Assembly (NCBI RefSeq): GCF_004343305.1
Contig: NZ_SMAF01000003.1
Coordinates: 124,001 to 188,000 of the forward strand
Direction: 5' to 3'
Length of the DNA stretch: 64,000 nt
Source: Pseudofulvimonas gallinarii
GTDB lineage: Bacteria; Pseudomonadota; Gammaproteobacteria; Xanthomonadales; UBA2363
Below the pieces are notes generated by a model. It was not told the origin of the DNA. It saw nothing but the letters and a program-made list of their open reading frames with translations, and made no database searches. Of this stretch, positions 1 to 8,723 are shown one piece after another (position 1 is the stretch's first letter; every line of letters begins with the position of its first letter). The translations under genes and the position numbers were made by a program.

Positions 1-147
1 CGTGCCCATCCGCAGCGCTATGAACTGCGCGAGCTGGTCCAGGACGGCGCCGGCAGCCGGATGATCCATGTTCGCCTGGCGCGGCCGGTGAAGAAGGCGG
101 CGCCGGCGCGTCGCGGTCGCGCCGCCAAGAAAGCGACGGCACCCTGA
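1..147 (+). CDS. 3' end of an unidentified gene (partial)
   Basis: An open frame enters from the left edge and stops at TGA 145-147, giving 48 residues. The visible part begins RAHPQRYELRELV and ends in a Lys/Ala/Arg-rich tail (PVKKAAPARRGRAAKKATAP). Such basic, low-complexity tails are common at the C-terminus of nucleic-acid-binding proteins in GC-rich proteobacteria, but nothing visible identifies the family. It lies 11 nt upstream of the next gene on the same strand. The 5' end lies outside the window, so no function is assigned. Confidence 0.55.
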   Translation, partial: RAHPQRYELRELVQDGAGSRMIHVRLARPVKKAAPARRGRAAKKATAP

Positions 148-158
148 CGGATGCGTTC

Positions 159-1751
159 ATGAGCGATGTCATCGTCATCGGCGCCGGGCACAACGGCCTG
201 GTCTGCGCCGCGTACCTGGCTGCCGCCGGCCTGAAGGTGACCGTGCTGGAGCGCCGCGATGTCGTCGGTGGCGCCGCGGTCACCGAGGAATTCCATCCCG
301 GTTTCCGCAATTCGGTGGCGTCGTACACGGTGTCGCTGCTGCAGCCGAAGGTGATCGCCGACCTGCAGCTGCACCAGCACGGGCTGCGCATCGTCGAGCG
401 GCCGCTGGCGAATTTCCTGCCGCTGCCGGACGACCGCTACCTGAAGGTCGGCGGTGGGCGCACCGCCTCGGAATTCGCCAGGTTCTCACGCCGGGATGGC
501 GAGCGCCTGGCGGCCTACGGGGAACGCCTCGACGCCATCGCCGACGTCCTGCGCGCGCTGGTGATGGAGACCCCACCCAACGTCGTCGAAGGTGGCTGGC
601 TGCAGGCGCTGCCGCAGCTGTTGAAGTCGGCGAAGCTGGCCAGGCGGCTGCGGCCGCTGGGGTTGGATGGGCAACGCGAGCTGCTCGACCTGTTCACGCT
701 GTCGGCGGCCGAGTACCTGGAACGCTGGTTCGAGAGCGATCCGGTGAAGGCGGTATTCGGTTTCGACGGCATCGTCGGCCACTACGCCAGTCCTTATACA
801 CCCGGCTCCGCCTATGTGCTGCTGCACCACGTCTTCGGCGAGGTCAACGGACGCAAGGGCGCCTGGGGCCACGCCATCGGCGGCATGGGCGCCATCACCC
901 GGGCGATGGCGCGCTGCTGCGTCGCGCGCGGCGTCGACATCCGCACCGGCACCGGCGTGCGCGAGGTCATCGTCGAGCGCGGCCGCGCCACCGGCGTCGT
1001 CACCGCCGGGGGCGAAACGCTGCGTGCGTCGCGCGTCGTCTCGAACCTCAATCCGCGCCTGCTGTTCGAACAGCTGGTCGATCCGGCAGTCCTGCCGGCC
1101 GATTTCCGCGTGCGCATCGGGCAATGGAAATGCGGTTCCGGCACCTTCCGAATGAATGTCGCGCTCAGCGAGCTGCCCGATTTCCGCGCGCTGCCCGGCA
1201 AGGTCGCCGCCGAACACCATGGCTCGGGGATCATCATGGCGCCCAGCCTCGACTACATGGATCGCGCGTACCTGGATGCGCGCGCGCATGGCTGGTCGCG
1301 CCAGCCGATCGTCGAGATGCTGATACCTTCGACGCTGGACGATTCGCTGGCGCCGCCCGGCGCGCATGTTGCCAGCCTGTTCTGCCAGCAGTTCGCGCCG
1401 CAGCTGCCGGACGGGTCGAGCTGGGACGACCACCGCGAGGCGGTCGCCGACCTCATCATCGACACCGTCAACGACTACGCGCCGAACTTCAGGGCGTCGG
1501 TGATCGGCCGGCAGATCAACAGCCCGCTGGACCTGGAACGCACCTTCGGCCTGGTCGGCGGTGACATCTTCCACGGCGCGTTGTCGCTCAACCAGCTGTT
1601 TTCAGCGCGGCCGATGCTGGGCCATGCCGACTACCGCACGCCGATCGCCGGCCTCTACCAGTGCGGTGCCGGCACCCATCCCGGGGGCGGCGTCACCGGC
1701 GCGCCCGGACACAACGCGGCGCGCGAAATCCTCCGCGACCGCCGCCGTTGA
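159..1751 (+). CDS. FAD-dependent oxidoreductase, phytoene-desaturase-like (COG1233 / PYROXD2-like)
   Basis: This 530-residue protein has an N-terminal Rossmann dinucleotide fold. The loop GAGHNG (residues 8-13) follows a beta strand, and Glu31 (VTVLERR) is placed to bind the FAD ribose. The C-terminus carries the flavin-closing segment YQCGAGTHPGGGVTGAPG. The layout fits the NAD(P)/FAD amine-oxidase/phytoene-desaturase superfamily, and the glycine-rich ends most resemble the PYROXD2-like branch of COG1233. That branch is widespread and not tied to carotenoid synthesis, and there is no crtB, crtE or crtY nearby, so a carotenoid role should not be assumed. No signal peptide is seen; it is likely cytoplasmic. 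The substrate is unknown. ATG 159 is the only sensible start and has a weak ribosome-binding site. Confidence 0.85.
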   Translation: MSDVIVIGAGHNGLVCAAYLAAAGLKVTVLERRDVVGGAAVTEEFHPGFRNSVASYTVSLLQPKVIADLQLHQHGLRIVERPLANFLPLPDDRYLKVGGGRTASEFARFSRRDGERLAAYGERLDAIADVLRALVMETPPNVVEGGWLQALPQLLKSAKLARRLRPLGLDGQRELLDLFTLSAAEYLERWFESDPVKAVFGFDGIVGHYASPYTPGSAYVLLHHVFGEVNGRKGAWGHAIGGMGAITRAMARCCVARGVDIRTGTGVREVIVERGRATGVVTAGGETLRASRVVSNLNPRLLFEQLVDPAVLPADFRVRIGQWKCGSGTFRMNVALSELPDFRALPGKVAAEHHGSGIIMAPSLDYMDRAYLDARAHGWSRQPIVEMLIPSTLDDSLAPPGAHVASLFCQQFAPQLPDGSSWDDHREAVADLIIDTVNDYAPNFRASVIGRQINSPLDLERTFGLVGGDIFHGALSLNQLFSARPMLGHADYRTPIAGLYQCGAGTHPGGGVTGAPGHNAAREILRDRRR

Positions 1752-1874
1752 CGTTGCCTGCGCAGGCCGTCGTCCACCGGACCGTCCATGGGCACCTTGC
1801 GTTCCTTCGGCGGGCGCCAGCCGGTGCCGTAGGCGCGCGCTCGACGGCGAGGTCTGTGGGCTTGCGCGGTGGCG

Positions 1875-2447
1875 TCAGGCGCCGAGCGCGAGCTGCTGGT
1901 GCAGGAACGCCTTGGCCGCGCGCGTGTCGCGCTTGATGGTCGGCTCGGACACGCCCAGCAGCTCGGCGATGTCCTTCACTTCGAGGCCGGCGAAGAAACG
2001 CAGTTCGACGACCTTGACCAGGCGTTCGTCCAGCGCCGCCAGTTTCTCCAGCGCCTTGTCGATGGCGAGCAGCTGCTCGGCCTGCGCATCGACCGGCAGC
2101 GGCTGGCCTTCCAGCGCATCCAGCGCGACGTGTTCGGCGCCGCCGCCCCGACGTTCGGCCAGTCGTGCGCGGGCATGGTCGATCACCACCTGGCGCATGG
2201 CGCGCGCGGCGGTGGCATAGAAGTGCCGACGGTTCTCATAATCCAGACCGGCGCCTTCGAACAGCTTGAGGTAGGCCTCGTTGACCAGCGCGCAGGTGTC
2301 CAGCGTGGCGCCGCGGCGATGCCGGTTGAGTTCAGCGCGCGCGATGCGCACCAGGTCGTTGTAGACCAGTCCGAGGAAACGTTCGCGGCCGGCCGGCTGG
2401 TCGGCTTCGGCCAGGGCGAGGGTGATCGCGGGCGACGGATCGATCAT
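1875..2447 (-). CDS. ECF-type RNA polymerase sigma factor
   Basis: This 190-residue protein starts at ATG 2447 (MIDPSPAITLALAEAD). Region 2 is recognisable in ALVNEAYLKLF and in the arginine-rich stretch after HFYATAARAMRQVVIDHARA. Region 4 is a clear helix-turn-helix (VKDIAELLGVSEPTIKRDTR). The pattern matches the TIGR02999 group of ECF factors, in which the HFYATAARAMR segment is typical. Many members of that group are encoded beside a Ser/Thr kinase, but none is seen here, and there is no anti-sigma gene next door. It is followed convergently by the oxidoreductase gene and lies 46 nt downstream of ubiB on the same strand. Target genes cannot be told from the sequence. The frame is open further upstream, but those residues are Arg/Trp-rich and non-coding in character. 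Confidence 0.85.
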   Translation of the reverse strand: MIDPSPAITLALAEADQPAGRERFLGLVYNDLVRIARAELNRHRRGATLDTCALVNEAYLKLFEGAGLDYENRRHFYATAARAMRQVVIDHARARLAERRGGGAEHVALDALEGQPLPVDAQAEQLLAIDKALEKLAALDERLVKVVELRFFAGLEVKDIAELLGVSEPTIKRDTRAAKAFLHQQLALGA

Positions 2448-2493
2448 GGGTCGATCATAGCTCGGTCGGCGCGCAGTGGGTGTGCGCGCGGCC

Positions 2494-4155
2494 TCAGTCG
2501 CCGCGGCGGCGGAGGGCCAGTGCGAAAGCGGCCAGTCCCGCGCCCAGTGCCGACAACGGCAGCAGCGGCAGCCCGTTCCAGGACGGTCCGCCGGCATCGC
2601 CGGCCAGGAGAACGGCCGCCGCCACCAGCAGCCCGGCGCCGCAGATCGCCAGCACCTGGCGGCGCAGCAGCGACTGACGTTGCTGCTGCGCCTGGGCCTG
2701 CGCCACGGCGACCAGCGCCAGTTGCTCGCGCTGGCGCTCCAGAGATTCGCGTGCCAGCCGCGGCAGCGATACCGCCTGTTCCATCCAGTCCGGCATGCGG
2801 ATCTTCGCCGCGCGCAGGAGCGAACCGACGCGGCCGTACTGCTGGCGCATGATGTCGTCGAGTACCGGTTGCGCGACCGACCAGATATCGATCTGCGGAT
2901 CCAGCCAGCGGCTCAGGCCTTCGACATTGAGCAGCGTCTTCTGCAGCAGGATCAGCTGCGGCTGCAGCGTGAGCTGGTAGCGCTGCGCCATGCGGAACAG
3001 CTTGAACAGCACTTCGCCGAGATTGATCTGCGACAGCGGCCGCGTGAAGTACGGTTCGCAGACCGCGCGCACGCCGGCTTCCAGCGCCTCGACGCGGATG
3101 TGCCGCGGCATCCAGCCGGCTTCCAGGTGCAGCTCCGCCACGCGCCGGTAGTTCATGGTGAACATCGCCATGAAGTTCTCGGCCAGGTAGCGCTGGTCGG
3201 CCGGCGACAGCGTGCCGACCATGCCGAAGTCGAGCAGCACGATGCGTGGCGGCGCACCCTCGCGAGGCTGCACCAGCAGGTTGCCCGGATGCAGGTCGGC
3301 ATGGAACAGGTTGTCGCGGAACACCTGCGTATAGAACAGCTCGATCAGCCGCCGTGCCAGGGCCGGTTTGTCGATCCCGGCGGCATCCAGCGCGGCGCCA
3401 TCGGCGATCGGAATGCCGTGCATGCGTTCCTGGGTCAGCACCGTTTCGGCGGTCAGGTCCCAGTTCACCCGCGGCACGGCCACGGCGCCGCCGGCGTTCC
3501 AGATGCGCCCGATGGCGCTGGCGTTGGCGCCTTCATGCTGCAGGTCCAGTTCGTTCGCGAGCGTCGCCTCGACTTCCGCCACGACTTCGCGCGGCCGTAT
3601 CCGGTCGGCGCGCGGATGGCGTCTTTCGGCCACGCGTGCGATGGCGTGCAGCAGTTCCATGTCGCGCTGGACCAGCCCGTGCACGCCGGGTCGCAGCACC
3701 TTGACGACGACATCGCTGCCGTCATGCAGGCGGGCTGGATGGACCTGGGCGATCGAGGCCGCCGCCAGCGCGGTTTCGTCGAAGGCCGCGAACAGTTGCG
3801 ACACCGGCCTGCCCAGTGCGCGCTCGACCTCGGCGCGCGCCTGGTCGCCCGGGAACGGCGCGACGCGATCCTGCAGCGCGGCCAGCTCGTCGGCCACCGC
3901 CGGCGGCAGCAGGTCGCGGCGCGTGGACAGGATCTGCCCGAACTTCACGAAGATCGGACCCAGGTGTTCCAGTGCCAGGCGGGCACGCTGCCCGGCCGGC
4001 AACGCGTCGATATCGGGTCGCGCCTTGCCGACCAGCGGTTTGAGCAGGCGCAGCGGCCAGGGCAGCTGGCGATCGCCAAGCAGGCCGTCGAGCCGGTAGC
4101 GCAGTGCCACCACCAGCAGGCGCATGACGCCGGTTGCCGCGCGGCGACTGCTCAT
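2494..4155 (-). CDS. ubiB: UbiB, ABC1/AarF-type atypical kinase of ubiquinone synthesis
   Basis: This 553-residue UbiB/Coq8 family protein is needed for ubiquinone synthesis at the inner membrane. Family hallmarks are visible: the KxGQ motif (KFGQ, residues 71-74), the alanine-rich nucleotide loop AAASIAQVH (131-139) that replaces the usual kinase P-loop, Lys152 in VVVKVLRPG, and an HADLHPGNLL catalytic segment followed by LLDFGMVG (the DFG equivalent). Two hydrophobic helices near residues 505-545 form the usual membrane anchor. Its ATG overlaps the ubiJ stop by four bases (positions 4152-4155), so the two genes are translationally coupled. ubiE, often the third member of this operon, is not in the window. 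Confidence 0.95.
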   Translation of the reverse strand: MSSRRAATGVMRLLVVALRYRLDGLLGDRQLPWPLRLLKPLVGKARPDIDALPAGQRARLALEHLGPIFVKFGQILSTRRDLLPPAVADELAALQDRVAPFPGDQARAEVERALGRPVSQLFAAFDETALAAASIAQVHPARLHDGSDVVVKVLRPGVHGLVQRDMELLHAIARVAERRHPRADRIRPREVVAEVEATLANELDLQHEGANASAIGRIWNAGGAVAVPRVNWDLTAETVLTQERMHGIPIADGAALDAAGIDKPALARRLIELFYTQVFRDNLFHADLHPGNLLVQPREGAPPRIVLLDFGMVGTLSPADQRYLAENFMAMFTMNYRRVAELHLEAGWMPRHIRVEALEAGVRAVCEPYFTRPLSQINLGEVLFKLFRMAQRYQLTLQPQLILLQKTLLNVEGLSRWLDPQIDIWSVAQPVLDDIMRQQYGRVGSLLRAAKIRMPDWMEQAVSLPRLARESLERQREQLALVAVAQAQAQQQRQSLLRRQVLAICGAGLLVAAAVLLAGDAGGPSWNGLPLLPLSALGAGLAAFALALRRRGD

Positions 4156-4799
4156 GCGCGCGGCAGCCCGCGTTCTATGCGGCCGACGCGCGCCGCCAGG
4201 CGCTCGACATCGTCACGCAGGCGGTCCACCGCATCGACGAAGGCATCGATCTCGCTGCGCGGGGTGATCACGCCGGCTTCCTCGGTCAGGAACTCGGCGC
4301 CGCTGGCCGCCAGTTCGCCGGCCTGGCGCCGCGCCCAAGCGAGCGCGCCAGCGAATCCGCGCGCGATCTGCGGACCCAAGGTGCCGCCGAACACCTCGAC
4401 GAACGGCAGTTCCCAGTCCGGATCGAAGTCGCGCAGCGCGCTTTCAAGCAGGCGCGCCAGTTCGAGGTCGCCATCGATACGGACGCCACTGGGCAGGCCA
4501 CGATCCGCGCCCGGCGTCGCCAGCCAGGTCACCAGGCCGGCCGGCTCCAGCGCCAGGCCCAGGTCGGCGTCACCGTCATGGTCGGGAACCGGCCGCACGC
4601 GTCCGCTGGCGATGCGCAGGCGCAGGCCGCGACGGGCGCCACGCAGACGCAGGCGCAGTTCCCGCCCGTCCAGGCGCTGCAGGGTGCCGGTCGAGCCCGG
4701 ATCCAGGCGCAGGAAGCGGTCCAGCGCGGCCTCCACCACGCCGGCCAGCGCATCCAGCGCGCGTTGCGGCACGTCGCGATTCAGGGCGTCCTCGTTCAT
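4152..4799 (-). CDS. ubiJ: UbiJ, SCP2-domain accessory protein of ubiquinone synthesis
   Basis: This 215-residue protein matches UbiJ (formerly YigP) in length, layout and position. An N-terminal SCP2-like lipid-binding domain (roughly residues 15-115, including the LRLRLRGARRGLRLRIASG strands) is followed by a C-terminal helical part ending in the coiled-coil-like VDAVDRLRDDVERLAARVGRIE. UbiJ is known to act as a scaffold and lipid carrier in the soluble Ubi complex together with UbiK. The gene is first in a two-gene unit with ubiB. The divergent gene on the plus strand begins about 110 bp away, so the promoter should lie in 4800-4908. Confidence 0.85.
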   Translation of the reverse strand: MNEDALNRDVPQRALDALAGVVEAALDRFLRLDPGSTGTLQRLDGRELRLRLRGARRGLRLRIASGRVRPVPDHDGDADLGLALEPAGLVTWLATPGADRGLPSGVRIDGDLELARLLESALRDFDPDWELPFVEVFGGTLGPQIARGFAGALAWARRQAGELAASGAEFLTEEAGVITPRSEIDAFVDAVDRLRDDVERLAARVGRIERGLPRA

Positions 4800-4908
4800 G
4801 TCCGCGATTGTACCTGCGCGCCGCCAGCCTTAACCGCGACGCGCCCGCGGCTGGCGCGCGGCGGTGAACTGCGGTAAACCGTCGCTTCACTTTGAGCGGA
4901 AGTACACC

Positions 4909-6984
4909 GTGCACCTTCGTCACGTTTCCGGTCTCCTCCTGCTGGCAGCGCTCGCGCTGGCGGCCGGGGTGGCGCGAGCGGCTTGGGAGCGGCAGGGACA
5001 GACGCCGTCCGGCGCGGTCTACCGGATGGCCGTGCCGGAAGGCTGGCGGTCCGGAGATGGCCTCGTGGTCTTCCAGCGCGATCTGAGTTTCGAACTGGAC
5101 CTGGCGCCCGACCTCGGGCCGCTGGCGCAGTTGCAGCTGGAGCAGGGCTACGCGGTGGTGGCGTCCGGCTACAGCCAGGCCGGCTGGGCCGTTTTCGCCA
5201 GCGGCCGGGACAATGCCGAGCTGGTCGAGCGCTTTGCGGCCGATGTCGGCGAACCGGGGCGGGTACTCACCTACGGCACGGCGATGGGTGGGTACATCGC
5301 CCTGCAGATGGCCCAGGATCCGCGCATCGCCGTGGACGGCGTGCTGGCGCTGTGTCCGCTGGCAGCCGGCCACCGTCGCTGGGATGAGGCGCTGGACCTG
5401 CGCGTCGTCTATGACGCGGTCTGCAATGGCGTGCCTGGTGGCGGACTGCCGGCCGCCGCCGACCAGTCCTGGCTGCTGGAGGCCGGCCAGATCTCCGCCG
5501 CCGGACTGGCCGACATCGTCGGCCGCGCCGGGGTCTGCCTCGGCATCGACGTGCGCCCGGAACAGCGCGAGCCGGCGCAGCAGGCGCGGCTGGACGTTCT
5601 CAAGGCGCGCAGCGGGCTTGCGGACGATGCCGCCGTGCTGCCGCGGCTTGCCTGGGCCACCGTCGGGCTGAGCGACCTGCTGCGCGATCGCGGCAAGCTG
5701 GCGGGCGCGGCGGCGGTCGGCAATAGTGGCGTCGACTATGGCGATGCCGCCATCAATGCGCGCGTGCACCGGGTCGCCGCCGACGCCTTCGCGGCCCTGG
5801 AATTCCGCCTGCAGTCCGGGTTGCGGCCGGGCGGGCAGGCGCGCGTGGTCAGCCTGCATGGCCAGGCCGACGAAGTGGTCGGTGCCGCGCACCAGGCCTC
5901 GCTGCGTGCGCTGTGGCCGGATGCCCGGCTGCTGTTGGCGCATGCCGCCACCACCGAGCCGGCGGGCTGCGGCCTCTCGGCCGCCGAGATCGAGTCGGCC
6001 TGGGACACCTTGCTGGCCTGGGTGGACGCGCCACAGGCACCGGCGCCCGATGCCGTCGAGCTGCAGGCGCGTTGCCTGGAACGCATCGCCAATGGCGACT
6101 CGTCCGGCGAGTGCCGCATCGATCCCGCTTTCGAGGGCGACGTGGACGGTGCCGCTTTCCGCTCGCGCGGACTGGCCGTCGACCGTCTTGATGCACGTTT
6201 CAGCGGCGACTGGATCGATACGGACCATCCCGGGGAGCAGTGGTCGCTGGAACTGCTCGAGGGTGGCGGCGCCCTGATCTATGGACTGACCTTCCCGGCT
6301 GCCGGCGAAGGGGGCGAGCAGTTCTGGCTGATCGGCAGCGGTCGCGCCGATGGCAACGGCATCGCCTTCGACGAGGTGCACAGCCTGCAGGGCGGTGGTT
6401 TCGGTGAGGATTTCGATCCCTCGCACGCGCGCTTCCGGCCGTGGGGAATGCTGCGCATGGTGTTCGACGATTGCGGTGTGGCACGCCTGCGCTACAGCGC
6501 CGGCGCAAGCTTCGGTCGCGGCGAGCGGCGCCTGCTGCAGGCACGCGGACTGGCTGGCGGCGACTGCGACAACGATGGGGCGAAGGCCGCGGAGGGCCTG
6601 GCCGCGCTCAGCGGCAGCTGGTACGACCCGCAGCGTCCGGGCCAGGGCGCGACGCTGAACATCGACGTCAATGGCAGCGCCCGCCTCGTGCTGATGGGCT
6701 ACGACCCGCGCCAGGGCCAGCCGGCATGGCTGCAGGCGGGCGGGCACATCGATTTCCTCGGCCGCGCCCGCTTCGAACGCGTGCAGCGCGCGCTGGGTCC
6801 GCGCTTCGATCGCGAACAGGGCGGCACGCTGCAGCTGCGGGACTGGGGCCGCATCGAGATCGACTTCCCGGACTGCGACCACGCCGTCCTGCGCTATCGC
6901 GGCCCGGACGCGGAGTGGGGCAGCGGCCGCCTGCAACTGCAGCGGCTGACCCGGCCGCTGGGCGTCGGCGACTGCGGCCTGTAA
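4909..6984 (+). CDS. Exported degenerate alpha/beta-hydrolase with two C-terminal repeat domains
   Basis: I prefer GTG 4909, which gives a 691-residue protein beginning VHLRHVSGLLLLAALALAAG, a good signal peptide ending near ARAA. A purine-rich GAGCGGA lies 7 nt upstream; ATG 4864 would add 15 non-hydrophobic residues. Residues about 25-380 look like an alpha/beta-hydrolase fold. However, the nucleophile elbow reads YGTAMGGY, with Ala where the catalytic Ser (GxSMGG) is expected, and the usual late AGHC-type histidine region reads PAGCGLS. An Asp in HGQADEVV remains. The last 270 residues hold two copies of a domain (starts GDWIDTDHPGEQW and GSWYDPQRPGQG) also found twice in each of the proteins at 27955 and 30262. 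It is probably an exported, non-catalytic binding protein; its function is unknown. Confidence 0.75.
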   Translation: MHLRHVSGLLLLAALALAAGVARAAWERQGQTPSGAVYRMAVPEGWRSGDGLVVFQRDLSFELDLAPDLGPLAQLQLEQGYAVVASGYSQAGWAVFASGRDNAELVERFAADVGEPGRVLTYGTAMGGYIALQMAQDPRIAVDGVLALCPLAAGHRRWDEALDLRVVYDAVCNGVPGGGLPAAADQSWLLEAGQISAAGLADIVGRAGVCLGIDVRPEQREPAQQARLDVLKARSGLADDAAVLPRLAWATVGLSDLLRDRGKLAGAAAVGNSGVDYGDAAINARVHRVAADAFAALEFRLQSGLRPGGQARVVSLHGQADEVVGAAHQASLRALWPDARLLLAHAATTEPAGCGLSAAEIESAWDTLLAWVDAPQAPAPDAVELQARCLERIANGDSSGECRIDPAFEGDVDGAAFRSRGLAVDRLDARFSGDWIDTDHPGEQWSLELLEGGGALIYGLTFPAAGEGGEQFWLIGSGRADGNGIAFDEVHSLQGGGFGEDFDPSHARFRPWGMLRMVFDDCGVARLRYSAGASFGRGERRLLQARGLAGGDCDNDGAKAAEGLAALSGSWYDPQRPGQGATLNIDVNGSARLVLMGYDPRQGQPAWLQAGGHIDFLGRARFERVQRALGPRFDREQGGTLQLRDWGRIEIDFPDCDHAVLRYRGPDAEWGSGRLQLQRLTRPLGVGDCGL

Positions 6985-7007
6985 CCGCGCGTCGCCGCCG
7001 CCCGGAA

Positions 7008-8435
7008 TCAGGGCATCGGCACCTGGTAGAGGCGATTGCCGCGCAGGATGGTCAGGTTGACCAGCGGCGGCTTGCCGGCGAGCACATCGCGCAGGGCTTC
7101 CAGGTCGGCGATCTCGGTGTCGTTGACGCGCACGACGATGTCGCCGCGGCGGAGGCCGGCACGCGCCGCGCGCCCACTCGCCGCGCTGACAGCGGCGCCG
7201 GTGATGCCGTTGGCCACGTACTGCTGGGGCACCGGTACGAAGTGCGCACCCCCCAGGCGGGCATCGAGGTTGTCGCCCAGCAGCTCGCTGAGCGTCGCCA
7301 CAAGGCGCACGCGCAGCTGCCGCGTCCGCGTGTCGCGCAGCACTGAGACCGGCAGGTCCTGCTGCACCGGCAGCAGGCCTTCGATGTTGCGCAGGTCGCG
7401 CACGGTGTTCACCGCCTGCCCGTCCACCCCGGTGATCACGTCGCCGACCTGCATGCCGGCGCGTGCGGCGGCACTGTCGGCGCCGACGCGGGTGACCACC
7501 ACGCCGCGGCCGGCGCGCACGCCCAGCGTGCTGGCCAGCGACTCGTCGATGTCCTGCACCTCGATGCCCAGGCTGCCCCGCTGCACGACGCCATGCTCGA
7601 CCAGCTGCCGCATCACCTCGCGTGCCAGTGTCGCGGGAATGGCGAAGCCGATGCCGGCGCTGTCGCCGCTGCGCGAGTAGATCGCCGTGTTGATGCCGAT
7701 CAGCTCGCCGCGCAGGTTGACCAGGGCGCCGCCGGAATTGCCGGGATTGATCGAGGCGTCCGTCTGGATGAAGTTCTGGTAGCCGGCGCCGCGCAGGCCG
7801 CTGCGACCCAGCGCCGAGACGATGCCGGAGGTGACGGTCTGGCCGAGGCCGAAAGGATTGCCGACGGCGACGACGAAATCGCCGACGCGCAGTTCGTCCG
7901 ACACCGCCAGCGGCAGCGCCGTGAGGTTCTCGGCCGGCACCTTGACGACGGCGATGTCGGTGCCGGGATCGGCGCCGACGCGCTCGGCGGTCAGCGTGCG
8001 GCCGTCGGCGAGCGTGATCGAAATGTCATCGGCGCCCTCGATCACATGGTGGTTGGTGACGATCAGGCCTCGCGCCGCATCGACGATCACGCCCGATCCC
8101 AGCGAGCGCTCGATGCGTTCGCGCGGCATGTCGGGAATGCCGAAGAAGTGCCGGAAGAAGGGGTCGTCGAACATCGGCGACTGCCGTACCTGCACGCGGC
8201 TGGCGGTATAGACGTTGACCACCGCCGGCATCACCCGTTCGAGCATCGGCGCCAGCGACGGCAGCGGCTGGCCATCGATGCTGGCCGGCAGTCCGGCGGC
8301 GTGGGCGGGCGCCGCGACCAGCGACTGCAGCGGCGCCGGCGCGCGCCCGTCGTGCAGCGCCGCGCCCAGCCAGCCGAAGCCGGCGGCAACGAGCGCGAAG
8401 ACCAGAGTGGGGAGACGTGGGCGGTTGGCGGTCAT
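7008..8435 (-). CDS. Periplasmic serine endoprotease of the Do (DegP/DegQ/MucD) family
   Basis: This 475-residue protein starts at ATG 8435. The N-terminal hydrophobic segment (LPTLVFALVAAGFGWLGAAL) is a signal peptide or membrane anchor. The trypsin-like domain holds the catalytic triad His130 (VTNHHVIEG), Asp160 (PGTDIAVVK) and Ser234 (NPGNSGGALV). Two PDZ domains follow (about 265-355 and 375-475; MQVGDVITGVDGQAV and LRRGDIVVRVNDTEI mark their carboxylate-side strands). It would degrade or chaperone misfolded envelope proteins. The two PDZ domains argue for DegP/DegQ/MucD rather than DegS. It is divergent from nrdJa with 288 bp between starts. No sigma-E-type promoter was identified with confidence. 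Confidence 0.9.
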   Translation of the reverse strand: MTANRPRLPTLVFALVAAGFGWLGAALHDGRAPAPLQSLVAAPAHAAGLPASIDGQPLPSLAPMLERVMPAVVNVYTASRVQVRQSPMFDDPFFRHFFGIPDMPRERIERSLGSGVIVDAARGLIVTNHHVIEGADDISITLADGRTLTAERVGADPGTDIAVVKVPAENLTALPLAVSDELRVGDFVVAVGNPFGLGQTVTSGIVSALGRSGLRGAGYQNFIQTDASINPGNSGGALVNLRGELIGINTAIYSRSGDSAGIGFAIPATLAREVMRQLVEHGVVQRGSLGIEVQDIDESLASTLGVRAGRGVVVTRVGADSAAARAGMQVGDVITGVDGQAVNTVRDLRNIEGLLPVQQDLPVSVLRDTRTRQLRVRLVATLSELLGDNLDARLGGAHFVPVPQQYVANGITGAAVSAASGRAARAGLRRGDIVVRVNDTEIADLEALRDVLAGKPPLVNLTILRGNRLYQVPMP

Positions 8436-8630
8436 GGCGGATCCTGGCGGGCAATGGAAAGCAGGCTGCACGGACAGGCGGGCCGGTTGCAAGGTTCCGG
8501 ACGCCGGGCTTCCGGGTCAGTGTGCGTTGCCGACGGTGGGGCCGGCGTCGCGCATTGCAAGTCGCCGCGGAGCGGCACTTTCGTCCAGATCGTTGACGCG
8601 GTCCCCGGAGCAGCGTAATGTCCCGTTCCG

Positions 8631-8678
8631 CCCCAACATCTAGTGGCGCTCCCGTCGGGCCGACACTAGAAGTTGTGA
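8631..8678 (+). promoter_or_regulatory. Pair of NrdR-like boxes upstream of nrdJa
   Basis: Two 16-bp sites resemble the NrdR consensus ACACTATATATAGTGT. Site 1 is CCCCAACATCTAGTGG (8631-8646) and site 2 is ACACTAGAAGTTGTGA (8663-8678). I count about 11/16 and 12/16 agreement, counting W positions as matches. Their starts are 32 bp apart with a 16-bp gap, the spacing typical of paired NrdR boxes (about three helical turns). They lie 46 bp before the nrdJa start codon. NrdR is the ATP/dATP-sensing repressor of ribonucleotide reductase genes. The match is by eye, so the call is moderate. Confidence 0.55.
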
Positions 8679-8723
8679 GAACAAGTTAAAGCATTGTCTT
8701 GAATACAGGGAGCCCGCCCAGAC

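Noticed and set aside
2476-4833. A 785-residue plus-strand open frame across ubiB and ubiJ
   Set aside because: The minus strand encodes UbiB with KFGQ and AAASIAQV motifs; the plus frame is Gln/His/Arg-rich shadow.
4576-6936. A 786-residue minus-strand open frame opposite the exported hydrolase-like gene
   Set aside because: The sense frame has a signal peptide and six-copy domain similarity; the antisense one has none and also runs into ubiJ.
8436-8723. Search for a cobalamin riboswitch before the B12-dependent nrdJa
   Set aside because: No B12-box-like or other riboswitch core was visible in the 288-bp leader; only the NrdR-like boxes stood out.
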